Shown: positions 45,247-53,478, counted from the stretch's first letter. The stretch is DNA of 64,000 bases from Collimonas humicola (GCF_018304945.1 NZ_JAGQEE010000007.1:124001-188000); one strand, 5' to 3'. The notes: generated from the sequence alone by a model not told the origin. Made by a program: numbers and translations.

Positions 45247-46005
45247 CTACATCTGCTTGAACAGATGGATGAAGCTGCGGCTCACTTCCAGCTTTTCCGT
45301 ATGTCCCTTGACCAGCACCTGATGGCGGCCGCGCATGTCGCGCGTGATGCCGTCGATGGCGTTGACGTTCACCAGCGTGGCGCGGTGGATCTGCCAGAAC
45401 AGGTCGGGATCGAGTTCCTCCGCCAGGTCGCGCACCGGCTTGCGGATCAGTGCTTCGTAGGTGGCGGTCTGGACGCTGGTGTATTTTTCGTCGGAACGGA
45501 AAAACAGGATTTCCTGCACCGGAATCAGGCGCAGCTGCTGGCCGATGCTGGCCTGTATCCATTGCAGGTAGACCGGCTTGGCGGCGATTCCCATCTGCTT
45601 GGCCAGCTGGGTCAGCATCGAGCTCATGTCGGTCGGCGCCGTACTCGTGCTCAGGCGTGCCTTGAGGCGCGTTACTGTCAACCCCAGGCGTTCCGCTTCG
45701 GCCGGTTTCAGGATGTAGTCGACGGCGCCGTGTTCGAAGGCTTCGATGGCGTATTCGTCGTATGCCGTGATGAAAACGATATGGCTTTTTCCGCCGATTT
45801 CCTGCGCTGCCTGCAAGCCGGTCTTGCCGGGCATGCGGATGTCGAGGAAGGTGAAGTCGGGTTCCAGCTGGTCGACCAGTTCGATGGCTTCATCGCCATT
45901 CTTGGCTTCGCCGACGATCTCCAGTTCCGGCCATGCCTGGCTCAGGCGCAGGCGGATCTGGTCGCGCATCAGGCGCTCGTCATCGGCAATGATTGCAGTA
46001 GGCAT
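45247..46005 (-). CDS. LytTR-family response regulator
   Basis: 252-residue two-component regulator. Receiver domain (about 1-120): acidic pocket 'AIIADDERLMRDQIRLRLSQ', phosphorylated Asp in 'DFTFLDIRMPGKTGLQAAQE' and switch Thr/Lys in 'VFITAYDEYAIEAFEHGAVD' and 'ILKPAEA'. Output LytTR domain (about 155-250) with 'ILFFRSDEKYTSVQTAT' and 'FWQIHRATLVNVNAIDGIT'. It is the last gene of a same-strand run starting with two small secreted proteins and the histidine kinase, and is the likely partner of that kinase. LytTR proteins bind direct repeats about 21 bp apart. Confidence 0.93.
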   Translation of the reverse strand: MPTAIIADDERLMRDQIRLRLSQAWPELEIVGEAKNGDEAIELVDQLEPDFTFLDIRMPGKTGLQAAQEIGGKSHIVFITAYDEYAIEAFEHGAVDYILKPAEAERLGLTVTRLKARLSTSTAPTDMSSMLTQLAKQMGIAAKPVYLQWIQASIGQQLRLIPVQEILFFRSDEKYTSVQTATYEALIRKPVRDLAEELDPDLFWQIHRATLVNVNAIDGITRDMRGRHQVLVKGHTEKLEVSRSFIHLFKQM

Positions 46006-46025
46006 GGGCGGATTTTAACAAGTAA

Positions 46026-46733
46026 TTAGCGTTTCTTGACGGAGCCGGAACCCATGATGCTGGAACGCACCTGCGGGTCGCCGAGATAGGATACATCGCC
46101 CGAGCCGGCGGTGGAAACCGACAGCTGCTTGCTGGCATAAACATGGGCGTCGCCGCTGCCGACGATCGACACATGGGTGTTTTCCGCCATCAGGTCGAAG
46201 CCGTCGTAGTCGCCGCTGCCGGCGATCGAGACGCGCAGGTCGCGGGTCTTGCCCTTGACCTTGATATCGCCGGCGCCGGCGATGGAGGCATTGACGTTGG
46301 GCGAATTGAGTTCGCCGCTGACGGAGCCGGAACCGGCGATCGAGATCTTGACGACGTCCTTTGCGCTCAGCTTGCCGACCACCTTGAGATCGCCAGAGCC
46401 AAAGATGCTGAGGCCGTTGACGTCAGGGGCGGTGAGGTAGACGTTGATGTCGTGGTGGCTGCTGCCGCTGAAAATCACTTTCAGCACCGAACCGCTGACA
46501 TCGAGCCGGACCCGCGAAGCGAGCCCGTTTTCTGCTTCGATCACGGCTGGCTTGGCCGGCCCCTGGGTCAGGTAGACGTTCACTGCGTCCATGATTTCGA
46601 CCTGCTGGAAACTGCCTACCTGGCGTTCCGTCCTGGTCACGTCCGCAGCCGCGCTGGAGCTGTAGCCGAGCAATGGAATCATTGCGGCGGCGGCCAGCGC
46701 AAAAAAGAGGGCAAAACGTGATGGCGCTTTCAT
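46026..46733 (-). CDS. Exported DUF2807 (head-GIN-like) protein
   Basis: 235-residue protein with a signal peptide ('FALFFALAAAAMIPLLG' region). The mature part is a beta-helix-like array of DUF2807 turns, with repeated G-S-G-D/G-S-G-S corners: 'IFGSGDLKVVG', 'IAGSGSVSGEL', 'IAGAGDIKVKG', 'IAGSGDYDGFD', 'IVGSGDAHVYA', 'TAGSGDVSYLG' and 'IMGSGSVKKR'. The spacing (about 18-20 residues) suggests a right-handed helix. It sits between the kinase and the regulator genes, 20 nt from the latter. Its function is unknown; envelope location and placement suggest it takes part in sensing or is a target. Confidence 0.85.
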   Translation of the reverse strand: MKAPSRFALFFALAAAAMIPLLGYSSSAAADVTRTERQVGSFQQVEIMDAVNVYLTQGPAKPAVIEAENGLASRVRLDVSGSVLKVIFSGSSHHDINVYLTAPDVNGLSIFGSGDLKVVGKLSAKDVVKISIAGSGSVSGELNSPNVNASIAGAGDIKVKGKTRDLRVSIAGSGDYDGFDLMAENTHVSIVGSGDAHVYASKQLSVSTAGSGDVSYLGDPQVRSSIMGSGSVKKR

Positions 46734-46774
46734 ATGTGCTCCTGTTACTTCTGTGGCGAATTTGAGCTGTGGGC

Positions 46775-48175
46775 TTAGGCTTTCTTGCCGTTGCCGACGA
46801 CCTGGTAAGGCACTTCAATCGTCGAACATACGCCGCTCGGCGTGTTGGGTGCAATCTCCAGCTGTGCGGCGTTGCCGTGCAGCAGTTTGAGGCGATCGCG
46901 GATACTTTGCAATCCCAGGCCGGTGCCGTTGCTGGTGACGGCGCCGAAACCGAGGCCGTCATCCGTCACGCTGACGCGCAGCTTATTGTCGGCCACTTCG
47001 GCCTTGATGCGCAAGGTGCCGCCGTCAGTCTTGCTTTCCAGCCCGTGCTTGATGGCGTTTTCCGCCAGCGACTGCAGCATCATCGGCGGGAAGGCGGCGC
47101 TGCGCAGCCCGTCGGAAACCTGGATGTCGACGACCAGGCGTTCTTCCATGCGCATCTTCAGCAAGTCCAGGTAAGCCCGCACGATGTCGACTTCGCGGCC
47201 GAGCGAGGTGACGGTGGCGGTTTCCCGCATTTGCGGCAGCACAGCCCGCAGGTACTGGATCAGGCGTTTTTGCATGGCCGAGGCGCGCGGCGGATCGGTT
47301 TCGATCAGGTAGTCGACCGAGGCCAGGGTGTTGAACAGGAAATGCGGTTCCACCTGGGCCTGGATCATCTGCATCTTGGCTTCCGATACTTCGCGCTGCA
47401 GGTTGGCGTGCTCGGCGGCGGCGTTGGCCGCCTGGGCGCGCGCTTCGGCGCGCTTCTTGCCGCCCATCAGAGCCTTGGTGCCGAACAGGCCGATCAACAG
47501 CAGCAGCACAAAATTCACAAACCATTCCGATGATTTCTTCTGGTAGCGGGCGACCTGCTGCTCTGCTTTTTCGGCGGCGGCTTCATGGATCGCGGCCACG
47601 GCGTCGTTGATTGCCTGGTTCACATCCTGGGCGGCGTCCGGCGGCAGTTTCAGGTCCAGGCTGGCGGCGTTGGGAGTGGCCGGCGCAGGTGCGGCTGGCG
47701 CGGCCGGCGGCGCAGGCGGTTCCTTGGGTTCCGGCATGGAGTCGGAAGCCAGCGGCGCTGCCGGCGGCGCCACCTTGCTGCCGGCGTTGCCGTTTTCGTC
47801 GGATGCGGCGCTGGCGGCTGTTGCAGCCGAGGCCGGTGTGCTGGCGGCGTCGTTACTGTCGTCGTAGGTATAGGCCTTGATATGGACGCCGCTGCCGTCG
47901 ATGCGGATGTCGGCATTGCCCTTGCCGGCCTTGGCCGCTTTGTTGGCCTTGCTGTCGTGCCGGCTGACGCGGTCGATGATCACCACGTTTTCATTCGAAG
48001 AGAACAGCGTTTCCTGCAGAATGCTGGCGCCGATCATGACCAGTATCGCAAACAGGAAAAACTTCCACCATGAGAGTTGTGTAACCCAGCCCGCTATCTT
48101 GTCGAAGGTCTGCGACAGATAGACTGTGGCAGTGGAAGCATTTTTCTTCAGTGAGTCTAGCGATTCAGGAGTCAT
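46775..48175 (-). CDS. LytS/YpdA-type membrane histidine kinase
   Basis: 466-residue sensor kinase of the His_kinase (PF06580) family. One N-terminal helix ('WWKFFLFAILVMIGASIL') precedes a periplasmic region of about 190 residues that is Ala/Pro-rich ('PEPKEPPAPPAAPAAPAP'). A second helix ('WFVNFVLLLLIGLFGTKAL') leads to the phospho-acceptor His in 'MIQAQVEPHFLFNTLASV' and the ATP-binding lobe with 'LAENAIKHGLESKTDGG', 'VTDDGLGFGAVTSNGTG' and 'GLGLQSIRDRLKLLHG'. ATG 48175 gives 'MTPESLDSLKKNA'. Paired with the LytTR regulator downstream. Confidence 0.92.
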   Translation of the reverse strand: MTPESLDSLKKNASTATVYLSQTFDKIAGWVTQLSWWKFFLFAILVMIGASILQETLFSSNENVVIIDRVSRHDSKANKAAKAGKGNADIRIDGSGVHIKAYTYDDSNDAASTPASAATAASAASDENGNAGSKVAPPAAPLASDSMPEPKEPPAPPAAPAAPAPATPNAASLDLKLPPDAAQDVNQAINDAVAAIHEAAAEKAEQQVARYQKKSSEWFVNFVLLLLIGLFGTKALMGGKKRAEARAQAANAAAEHANLQREVSEAKMQMIQAQVEPHFLFNTLASVDYLIETDPPRASAMQKRLIQYLRAVLPQMRETATVTSLGREVDIVRAYLDLLKMRMEERLVVDIQVSDGLRSAAFPPMMLQSLAENAIKHGLESKTDGGTLRIKAEVADNKLRVSVTDDGLGFGAVTSNGTGLGLQSIRDRLKLLHGNAAQLEIAPNTPSGVCSTIEVPYQVVGNGKKA

Positions 48176-48196
48176 AGGGTGGCAAGCCAGGTTGTG

Positions 48197-48217
48197 CGGC
48201 AACTTTCAAAGTTGCCG
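48197..48217. promoter_or_regulatory. Perfect 21-nt palindrome between small secreted protein and kinase genes
   Basis: 'CGGCAACTTT' - C - 'AAAGTTGCCG' forms a perfect inverted repeat 22 nt upstream of the kinase start codon. Each arm contains G-C-A-A-C-T-T, also found in the direct repeat at 49006-49036. It may be a hairpin between genes of one operon or an operator. There is no T tail on the minus strand, so it is not a standard terminator. Confidence 0.5.
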
Positions 48218-48274
48218 TCATTTTAAACGGAACCGACACGGCAGTCTGGTCGTTTTGCTATACGGAATTAGGTG

Positions 48275-48547
48275 TCAAAGCGCGCTGAGCGCTGCTGTCG
48301 CGGTGGTCGCGTTTTTCTTGCGTGCTATTTTTTTCATGTTCTGCGCGCGGTCCTGCGCCGCGTACATGGCTTTTTCTTCCGGCGTCAGGCGCTTGCCGAT
48401 GATGACGATGGGCGGCATCAGCAGCGGGATGTCGTCCGATTTAACGGCGCCTTGCCTGGCTGCTCCGGCGGCCATGGCTGGTGCTGCGCTCATGCCAAGG
48501 GTCGCTAACAGGGCGGCGGCGGCCAGCAATCTAGATGATGTGTTCAT
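48275..48547 (-). CDS. Small secreted protein with one V-I-I-G-K-R-L motif
   Basis: 90-residue protein (start ATG 48547). Signal peptide of about 27 residues ('LLAAAALLATLGMSAAPAMA', cleavage near A-M-A-A). The mature part has a single copy of the motif 'PPIVIIGKRLTPEEKAMYAA' (residues 45-64), then a basic, Ala-rich tail. It shares signal, leader (C-G-G-A-G-A-A-T-R-C-A-A upstream of the ATG), motif and Gln/Asp-rich spacer with the 106-residue neighbour upstream, so the two are paralogues. It does not match a family I can name. Confidence 0.75.
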   Translation of the reverse strand: MNTSSRLLAAAALLATLGMSAAPAMAAGAARQGAVKSDDIPLLMPPIVIIGKRLTPEEKAMYAAQDRAQNMKKIARKKNATTATAALSAL

Positions 48548-48605
48548 TTGCATTCTCCGGGGATGGATCTGCGACTAAACGATGCTTAAGTGGCGGATAA
48601 AGGTC

Positions 48606-48926
48606 TTAGATGACCGCTTTCTTGCGATTGCCTTCTTGCTGCGCCATGACTTTCGGTTCGCGGTTCAGGCGTTTGCCGATGATGGTGACGGTTGGCAGGC
48701 AGTCGTCCTGTTGCGCCAGGGCCAGCTTTTCTTGCACTGTCAGGCGCTTGCCGACGATGGTCACGGTTGCCAGCAGGTCGCTGTGGACTGGACGCTTGCC
48801 GACGATGGTGATGGTTGGCAGTGTCGAGACTTCCGCTTGCTGCGGTGCCGCCTGTGCCGAGCTGACGCCGAAAGCCAGGGTAGCGATGGACAGGGCGGCG
48901 ATCAGGGCTTTGTTTGCTGTGTTCAT
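48606..48926 (-). CDS. Small secreted protein with three V-T-I-V-G-K-R repeats
   Basis: 106-residue protein, ATG 48926 with 'GGAG' 7-8 nt upstream. After a signal peptide ('ALIAALSIATLAFGVSSAQA') there are three copies of one unit: 'LPTITIVGKRPVHSD' (36-50), 'LATVTIVGKRLTVQEK' (52-67) and 'LPTVTIIGKRLNRE' (77-90). Each has the beta-strand-like core T-x-T-I-V/I-G-K-R. A lone Cys76 precedes the third. The basic G-K-R core could be a protease site, and the core also resembles TonB-box sequences of outer-membrane receptors. Not recognised as a named family. Function is inferred only from the operon with the LytS/LytTR pair. Confidence 0.75.
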   Translation of the reverse strand: MNTANKALIAALSIATLAFGVSSAQAAPQQAEVSTLPTITIVGKRPVHSDLLATVTIVGKRLTVQEKLALAQQDDCLPTVTIIGKRLNREPKVMAQQEGNRKKAVI

Positions 48927-49005
48927 TTGTATTCTCCGTTAAGTGACTTGATGACTTGTTTAGGTGGCTGACGTTGTTGCATGTCGTCACTTTAGGGAGG
49001 GGCAG

Positions 49006-49036
49006 GACAAGTCGCCAGCTGCTTGCGACAAGTTGC
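49006..49036 (-). promoter_or_regulatory. 21-bp-period direct repeat, candidate LytTR binding site
   Basis: 'GACAAGTCGC' (49006-49015) and 'GACAAGTTGC' (49027-49036) are the same 10-mer offset by 21 bp. On the coding strand of the small-protein operon this reads G-C-R-A-C-T-T-G-T-C, whose end resembles the C-C-G-T-T-x-G-T-C half-site of AlgR. The site lies 80-110 nt upstream of the start codon, a typical activator position. The regulator gene is in the same operon. Confidence 0.5.
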
Positions 49037-49120
49037 AGGAAATGCGGGACAGAATACAAAAAAGCGGGACTGGGCTGCATCGGGTTTTTCGCGCTTTTGG
49101 CAGCCTGAGGGGCGGCTAGC

Positions 49121-49143
49121 CCCGCAAAAGGCGGTTTTGCGGG
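49121..49143. other. Perfect hairpin in the intergenic region
   Basis: Stem 'CCCGCAAAA' (49121-49129) with its complement (49135-49143), 5-nt loop, flanked by an A-rich stretch on the right. It has a 9-bp stem but no T run on either strand that would make it a standard terminator. Confidence 0.4.
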
Positions 49144-49249
49144 AAAATTCGGGCGATTTTGAATTGCCTCAAAAGCAATGAAATATGTGCTGAACTGCGA
49201 TATCCGGTATTTCTCTTATGCAAATTGATTCTATGTACATGCAAAAAAG

Positions 49250-49257
49250 TTCGTTCT
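49250..49257 (+). promoter_or_regulatory. Motif shared by the sbp and cysT leaders
   Basis: 'TTCGTTCT' 65-72 nt upstream of the cysT start codon, again preceded by an A-rich stretch. It equals the motif at 30966-30973 in the sbp leader. Possible CysB-type site; see the matching entry. Confidence 0.35.
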
Positions 49258-49321
49258 CTTTATAACAATCCGATGCGAATATCATCGTTCTTTAGCCGTA
49301 TTTGTAATAAGAGGACGATGC

Positions 49322-50194
49322 ATGACCGCCGCCGCTTTTCCAGTTAACAACCTTGCCAGGCCCGCCGCGCCGTTTCGCGTGATGCCCGGGTTTCGCCTGT
49401 CGCTCGGGTTTACGCTGTTCTACCTGGCCCTGATCGTCTTGATCCCCTTGTCGGCCGTATTCCTCAAAACCTTCACCCTGAGCTGGGATGGTTTTATCTC
49501 CGCGGTCACTTCGCCGCGGGTGATGGCTTCCTATCGCCTGACTTTCGGCGCCTCTTTATTGGCAGCGCTGCTGAATGCATTCTTCGGCGGCATCGTGGCC
49601 TGGGTGCTGGTGCGCTATGAATTCCCCGGCAAGAAGCTGATCGACGCCCTGGTCGACCTGCCGTTTGCCTTGCCGACGGCGGTGGCCGGCATCGCCCTGA
49701 CCGCGCTGTACTCCAGCAACGGCTGGATCGGCCGGTATCTGGAACCGCTCGGCATCAAGGTCGCGTTTACCCCGCTCGGGGTGCTGGTAGCGCTGACCTT
49801 CATCGGTTTGCCGTTCGTGGTGCGTACCGTTCAGCCGGTGCTGGAAGATGCCGAGAAAGAGCTGGAAGAAGCGGCCGCCAGCCTCGGCGCCAATCATTGG
49901 CAGACTTTTACCCGGGTGATTTTTCCAACGATCTTTCCGGCCTTGCTGACCGGCTTCGCCCTGTCTTTCGCTCGCGCCACCGGCGAATACGGCTCAGTGA
50001 TTTTCATCGCCGGCAACATGCCGATGGTGTCGGAGATTACCCCCTTGTTCATCGTTACCAAGCTGGAGCAGTACGATTACGCCGGCGCCACCGCGATCGC
50101 CGTTGTCATGCTGACAGTGTCGTTCCTGCTGCTGCTGGCGATCAATGTCTTGCAAGCCTGGACCCGCAAGCGCGGCCAGTCTGCGCAAGCATAG
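49322..50194 (+). CDS. cysT: Sulfate/thiosulfate ABC transporter permease CysT (CysU)
   Basis: 290-residue membrane permease of the CysTWA importer. Family segments are 'FTLFYLALIVLIPLSAVFLK', 'ALVDLPFALPTAVAGIALTA', 'LEDAEKELEEAAASLGANHW' (EAA loop contacting CysA) and 'GFALSFARATGEYGSVIFIA'. It is followed by cysW with 9 nt between the stop and the next start and by cysA and a CysB-type gene in the same direction. Start ATG 49322 follows 'AAGAGGACG'. Confidence 0.95.
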   Translation: MTAAAFPVNNLARPAAPFRVMPGFRLSLGFTLFYLALIVLIPLSAVFLKTFTLSWDGFISAVTSPRVMASYRLTFGASLLAALLNAFFGGIVAWVLVRYEFPGKKLIDALVDLPFALPTAVAGIALTALYSSNGWIGRYLEPLGIKVAFTPLGVLVALTFIGLPFVVRTVQPVLEDAEKELEEAAASLGANHWQTFTRVIFPTIFPALLTGFALSFARATGEYGSVIFIAGNMPMVSEITPLFIVTKLEQYDYAGATAIAVVMLTVSFLLLLAINVLQAWTRKRGQSAQA

Positions 50195-50203
50195 GAGCTT
50201 GAC

Positions 50204-51184
50204 ATGAGCGCAAGCGCCAGCAATTTCAATCCAGCCGCCGCTACCGTCGTCAATGCGCAGGCAGCGCCGAGCGCCAGGCTGCAGCCGCGCGGCGAACCTG
50301 TTCATGTGCCGAACGCAACGCTGGAACCGCTGTGGGTGCGCGCGCTGCTGATGAGCGTGGCGCTGCTGTTCCTCACCCTGTTCCTGGTGGTGCCGCTGCT
50401 GTCGGTATTTGCCGAGGCCTTCAAGAAGGGCTGGGAAGCGTATCTGGCGGCGATCGTCGAGCCGGACGCGGTCAGCGCCATCAAGCTGACCTTGCTGACG
50501 GCGGCGATTGCCGTGCCGCTCAACCTGGTGTTCGGCATCGCCGCTTCCTGGACCATCGCCAAGTTCGAATTCCGCGGCAAGAACATTCTGCTGACCCTGA
50601 TCGATCTGCCGTTCTCGGTATCGCCGGTGATTTCCGGCCTGATCTATGTCTTGCTGTTCGGCGCCCAAGGCTGGTTCGGCCCATGGCTGCGCGAGCATGA
50701 CATCAAGATCCTGTTTGCCGTGCCGGGCATCGTGCTGGCCACCGTGTTCGTGACCTTTCCGTTTGTCGCCCGCGAACTGATTCCGCTGATGCAGGCGCAG
50801 GGCAGCGAAGAGGAAGAGGCTGCGCTGGTGCTGGGTGCATCCGGCTGGAAGACCTTCCGCCATGTGACCTTGCCTAATATTAAGTGGGGCCTGCTGTACG
50901 GCGTGATCCTGTGCAATGCGCGCGCCATGGGCGAGTTCGGCGCGGTGTCGGTGGTGTCCGGCCATATCCGAGGCGAGACCAACACTATTCCTTTGCAGGT
51001 CGAGATCCTTTACAACGAATACAACTTCCAGGCCGCCTTTGCGGTGGCTTCATTGCTGGCGTTCCTGGCGCTGCTGACGCTGGCGCTGAAATCGTTCATC
51101 GAATGGCGTTTGCGGGAAACGGTGCCGTTGTTGCATCAGCCGCTGCATCAGCCGGCACAACAATCAGGACAGGAGCAGGCATGA
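50204..51184 (+). CDS. cysW: Sulfate/thiosulfate ABC transporter permease CysW
   Basis: 326-residue permease with a cytoplasmic N-terminal tail of about 45 Ala/Pro-rich residues before the first helix. Family segments are '[20 protein letters not shown]', '[20 protein letters not shown]' (EAA loop), '[20 protein letters not shown]' and '[20 protein letters not shown]'. 'AGGAG' lies 7 nt upstream of ATG 50204. Its last codons overlap the cysA start (ATGA, 4-nt overlap), which indicates translational coupling. Confidence 0.95.
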   Translation: MSASASNFNPAAATVVNAQAAPSARLQPRGEPVHVPNATLEPLWVRALLMSVALLFLTLFLVVPLLSVFAEAFKKGWEAYLAAIVEPDAVSAIKLTLLTAAIAVPLNLVFGIAASWTIAKFEFRGKNILLTLIDLPFSVSPVISGLIYVLLFGAQGWFGPWLREHDIKILFAVPGIVLATVFVTFPFVARELIPLMQAQGSEEEEAALVLGASGWKTFRHVTLPNIKWGLLYGVILCNARAMGEFGAVSVVSGHIRGETNTIPLQVEILYNEYNFQAAFAVASLLAFLALLTLALKSFIEWRLRETVPLLHQPLHQPAQQSGQEQA

Positions 51185-52269
51185 GCATCCAGGTAAGCAA
51201 TATCAACAAGCGTTTCGGCGAATTTGTCGCGCTCAACAATGTGTCGCTGGAGTTCCCGACCGGCGAACTGACCGCGCTGCTGGGGCCGTCCGGCTGCGGC
51301 AAGACCACTTTGCTGCGGATTATCGCCGGCCTCGAAGCGCAGGACAGCGGCCAGGTCTTGCTGGAGGGCGAAGACGCTTCCTCGCGCCATGTACGCGAGC
51401 GCCAGGTCGGCTTTGTGTTCCAGCATTACGCCTTGTTCAAGCACATGACCGTCTTTGAAAACATCGCCTTCGGCCTGCGCGTCAAGCCGCGCCCCCAGCG
51501 CCCTAGCGAAAGCGCGATCCGCGACAAGGTGACGCGCCTGCTGGAACTGGTACAGCTGGACTGGCTGGCCGACCGCTATCCGCCGCAGCTGTCCGGCGGC
51601 CAGCGCCAGCGCATCGCCCTGGCGCGCGCGCTGGCGGTGGAGCCGCGCGTGCTGCTGCTGGACGAGCCGTTCGGCGCGCTCGACGCCAAGGTGCGCAAGG
51701 AACTGCGGCGCTGGCTGCGCCGCTTGCATGACGAGCTGCATGTCACCAGCATCTTCGTCACCCACGATCAGGAAGAAGCGCTGGAAGTGGCGGACCGGAT
51801 CGTGCTGATGAACAAGGGCAATGTGGAGCAGACAGGGGCGCCGCAGCAGGTCTACGACAATCCGGCTTCGCCTTTCGTGTATGGATTCCTGGGCAACGTC
51901 AACCTGTTTCACGGCCGTGTGCACCAGGGCGTGCTGGACAGCGGCGGCATGCGTTTCGCCGCGCCCGACCATGCCGAGGCAGACGATGCGCAAGGCATCG
52001 GCTATGTGCGCCCGCATGACCTGGAGATCGACCGCTACAGCGCAGGCGGCGAGGGCATCGTGGTGCAGCTCAAGCGCGCCCACGCCATCGGTCCGCTGGC
52101 GCAGCTGGAACTGCAGCGCCGCGATCGCAGCGACAACGGCGACGCCGGCCTGATCGAAGCCGTGATTTCCAGCGAACGCTTCCAGCAACTCAATTTGAAA
52201 GATGGCGAAACCCTGCTGGTGCGTCCGCGCCGCCTGCAGGTGTTCGTCGATCAGCCTTCCATCCGCTAA
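51181..52269 (+). CDS. cysA: Sulfate/thiosulfate import ATP-binding protein CysA
   Basis: 362-residue ATPase. Walker A '[19 protein letters not shown]', Q-loop '[20 protein letters not shown]', signature '[15 protein letters not shown]', Walker B '[19 protein letters not shown]' and H-loop '[15 protein letters not shown]' are intact. The extra C-terminal domain of about 120 residues (after '[13 protein letters not shown]') is the CysA/TOBE-type regulatory extension. ATG 51181 overlaps the stop of cysW by 4 nt. Confidence 0.97.
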   Translation: MSIQVSNINKRFGEFVALNNVSLEFPTGELTALLGPSGCGKTTLLRIIAGLEAQDSGQVLLEGEDASSRHVRERQVGFVFQHYALFKHMTVFENIAFGLRVKPRPQRPSESAIRDKVTRLLELVQLDWLADRYPPQLSGGQRQRIALARALAVEPRVLLLDEPFGALDAKVRKELRRWLRRLHDELHVTSIFVTHDQEEALEVADRIVLMNKGNVEQTGAPQQVYDNPASPFVYGFLGNVNLFHGRVHQGVLDSGGMRFAAPDHAEADDAQGIGYVRPHDLEIDRYSAGGEGIVVQLKRAHAIGPLAQLELQRRDRSDNGDAGLIEAVISSERFQQLNLKDGETLLVRPRRLQVFVDQPSIR

Positions 52270-52279
52270 GGAGAATAGA

Positions 52280-53269
52280 ATGAATTTCCAGCAATTACGC
52301 TCGATCCGCGAAGCCGCCCGTTGCGGCTTCAACCTGACTGAAGTGGCGAATGTCTTGTTTACTTCGCAACCCGGCGTCAGCCGCCAGATCCGCGAACTGG
52401 AAGAAGAGCTCGGCGTCGATATCTTCATCCGCAACGGCAAGCGCCTGATCGGCCTGACCGATCCCGGCAAGGGCATCCTGAAGATCGTCGAACGGCTGCT
52501 GCAGGAAGCAGAAAACCTGCGCCAGGCCAGCCAGGAATATTCCGGCGAAACCAGCGGCACCCTGACCATCGCCGCCACCCATACCCAGGCGCGCTACGCC
52601 TTGCCGCGCGTGGTGCAGGGCTTCCGCGCCAGTTTCCCGGATGTCCGCATCGCCTTGCAGCAAAGCTCGCCGGAACATATCGCCGACTGGGTCATCTCGG
52701 GCAAGGCCGATGTCGGCATCGCCACCGAGGGGCTGACCCAGTTCAAGGAGCTGATTTCCTTCCCTTGCTATGAATGGAGCCACGTGCTGGTGGTGCCGGA
52801 AGGCCATCAGCTGCTGGCGGTCGAAGGGCCGATCAGCCTGGCGGACCTCGCTGCCTACCCCTTGATCACCTATGACGTCGGTTTCACCGGCCGCGGCCAT
52901 ATCGACGATGCCTTCCGCACCGCAGGCATCACGCCGGACATCGTCCTGACGGCGATGGATTCCGACGTCATCCAGCAGTATGTGGCCCTGGGGCTGGGGA
53001 TCGGCCTGGTGGCGTCGATGGCGACCGAGCACAGCAGCCAGAACGGCTTGCGCACGATCGATGTATCGCATCTGCTGGCCTCCAACGTGACGCGGCTGGC
53101 AGTGCGGCGCGGCGCCTACCTGCGGTCGTATACCTACGATTTCATCTTGCAGTTTGCGCCGCAGCTGAAGCGCGAGGACATCATCGAAGCGCTGCATGCG
53201 GAGCCGCACGGCGCCGGCAGCAGCGTGCACAAGGTGGATTTTGAAGAGCGCGTCCTGAAGATCGCCTGA
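52280..53269 (+). CDS. cysB: CysB/Cbl-type LysR regulator of sulfur assimilation
   Basis: 329-residue LysR-type regulator. The N-terminus 'MNFQQLRSIREAARCGFNLT' and helix-turn-helix 'VANVLFTSQPGVSRQIRELE' are the CysB/Cbl signature. The effector domain has 'LTIAATHTQARYALPRVV' and 'LQQSSPEHIADWVISGKADV' (sulfate/acetylserine pocket region). It ends the cysTWA operon and is likely the activator of both sulfur operons in the window. CysB and Cbl are close; which one this is cannot be settled from sequence alone. The ATG follows 'AAGGAGAATAGA'. Confidence 0.92.
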   Translation: MNFQQLRSIREAARCGFNLTEVANVLFTSQPGVSRQIRELEEELGVDIFIRNGKRLIGLTDPGKGILKIVERLLQEAENLRQASQEYSGETSGTLTIAATHTQARYALPRVVQGFRASFPDVRIALQQSSPEHIADWVISGKADVGIATEGLTQFKELISFPCYEWSHVLVVPEGHQLLAVEGPISLADLAAYPLITYDVGFTGRGHIDDAFRTAGITPDIVLTAMDSDVIQQYVALGLGIGLVASMATEHSSQNGLRTIDVSHLLASNVTRLAVRRGAYLRSYTYDFILQFAPQLKREDIIEALHAEPHGAGSSVHKVDFEERVLKIA

Positions 53270-53379
53270 TCCGAGAACCTGCTCTAAACAACGGCCGGCG
53301 GCGCCCAGGTCACGCTGCCGTCATATTGGGGCGCTACGATTCGTCTGTCTCCTCCGAATCCCTCTCTAGGTTCGGATTC

Positions 53380-53415
53380 AGCCCGCTGCCGCAAGGCCTG
53401 GCGGGCTTTTTTTTG
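53380..53415 (+). terminator. Rho-independent terminator of the cysTWA-cysB operon
   Basis: Stem 'AGCCCGC' (53380-53386) with 'GCGGGCT' (53401-53407), containing an inner G-C-C/G-G-C hairpin, followed by TTTTTTTT. Confidence 0.85.
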
Positions 53416-53478
53416 CGTGTTTCCGTACCAGCGGCAGAAAACTCATATAGATCAATGACTTGATCGTCAGGCGATGGA

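Larger units (their letters stand above)
48927..49321. other. Intergenic region upstream of the V-G-K-R operon and of cysT
   Basis: 395 bases without a convincing gene. A short reading frame at 49159-49347 overlaps the cysT start and has no ribosome-binding site or family resemblance, so it is not called. The region holds the direct repeat 49006-49036, a hairpin 49121-49143 and the leader motif 49250-49257. Confidence 0.5.

Noticed and set aside
47650-47916. Minus-strand alternative frame (Pro/Thr/Arg rich) inside the kinase periplasmic region
   Set aside because: It results from the Ala/Pro-rich codons of the kinase gene and lacks a start signal.
49159-49347. A 62-codon plus-strand frame in the cysT leader
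   Set aside because: No ribosome-binding site or homology, and it overlaps the cysT start.
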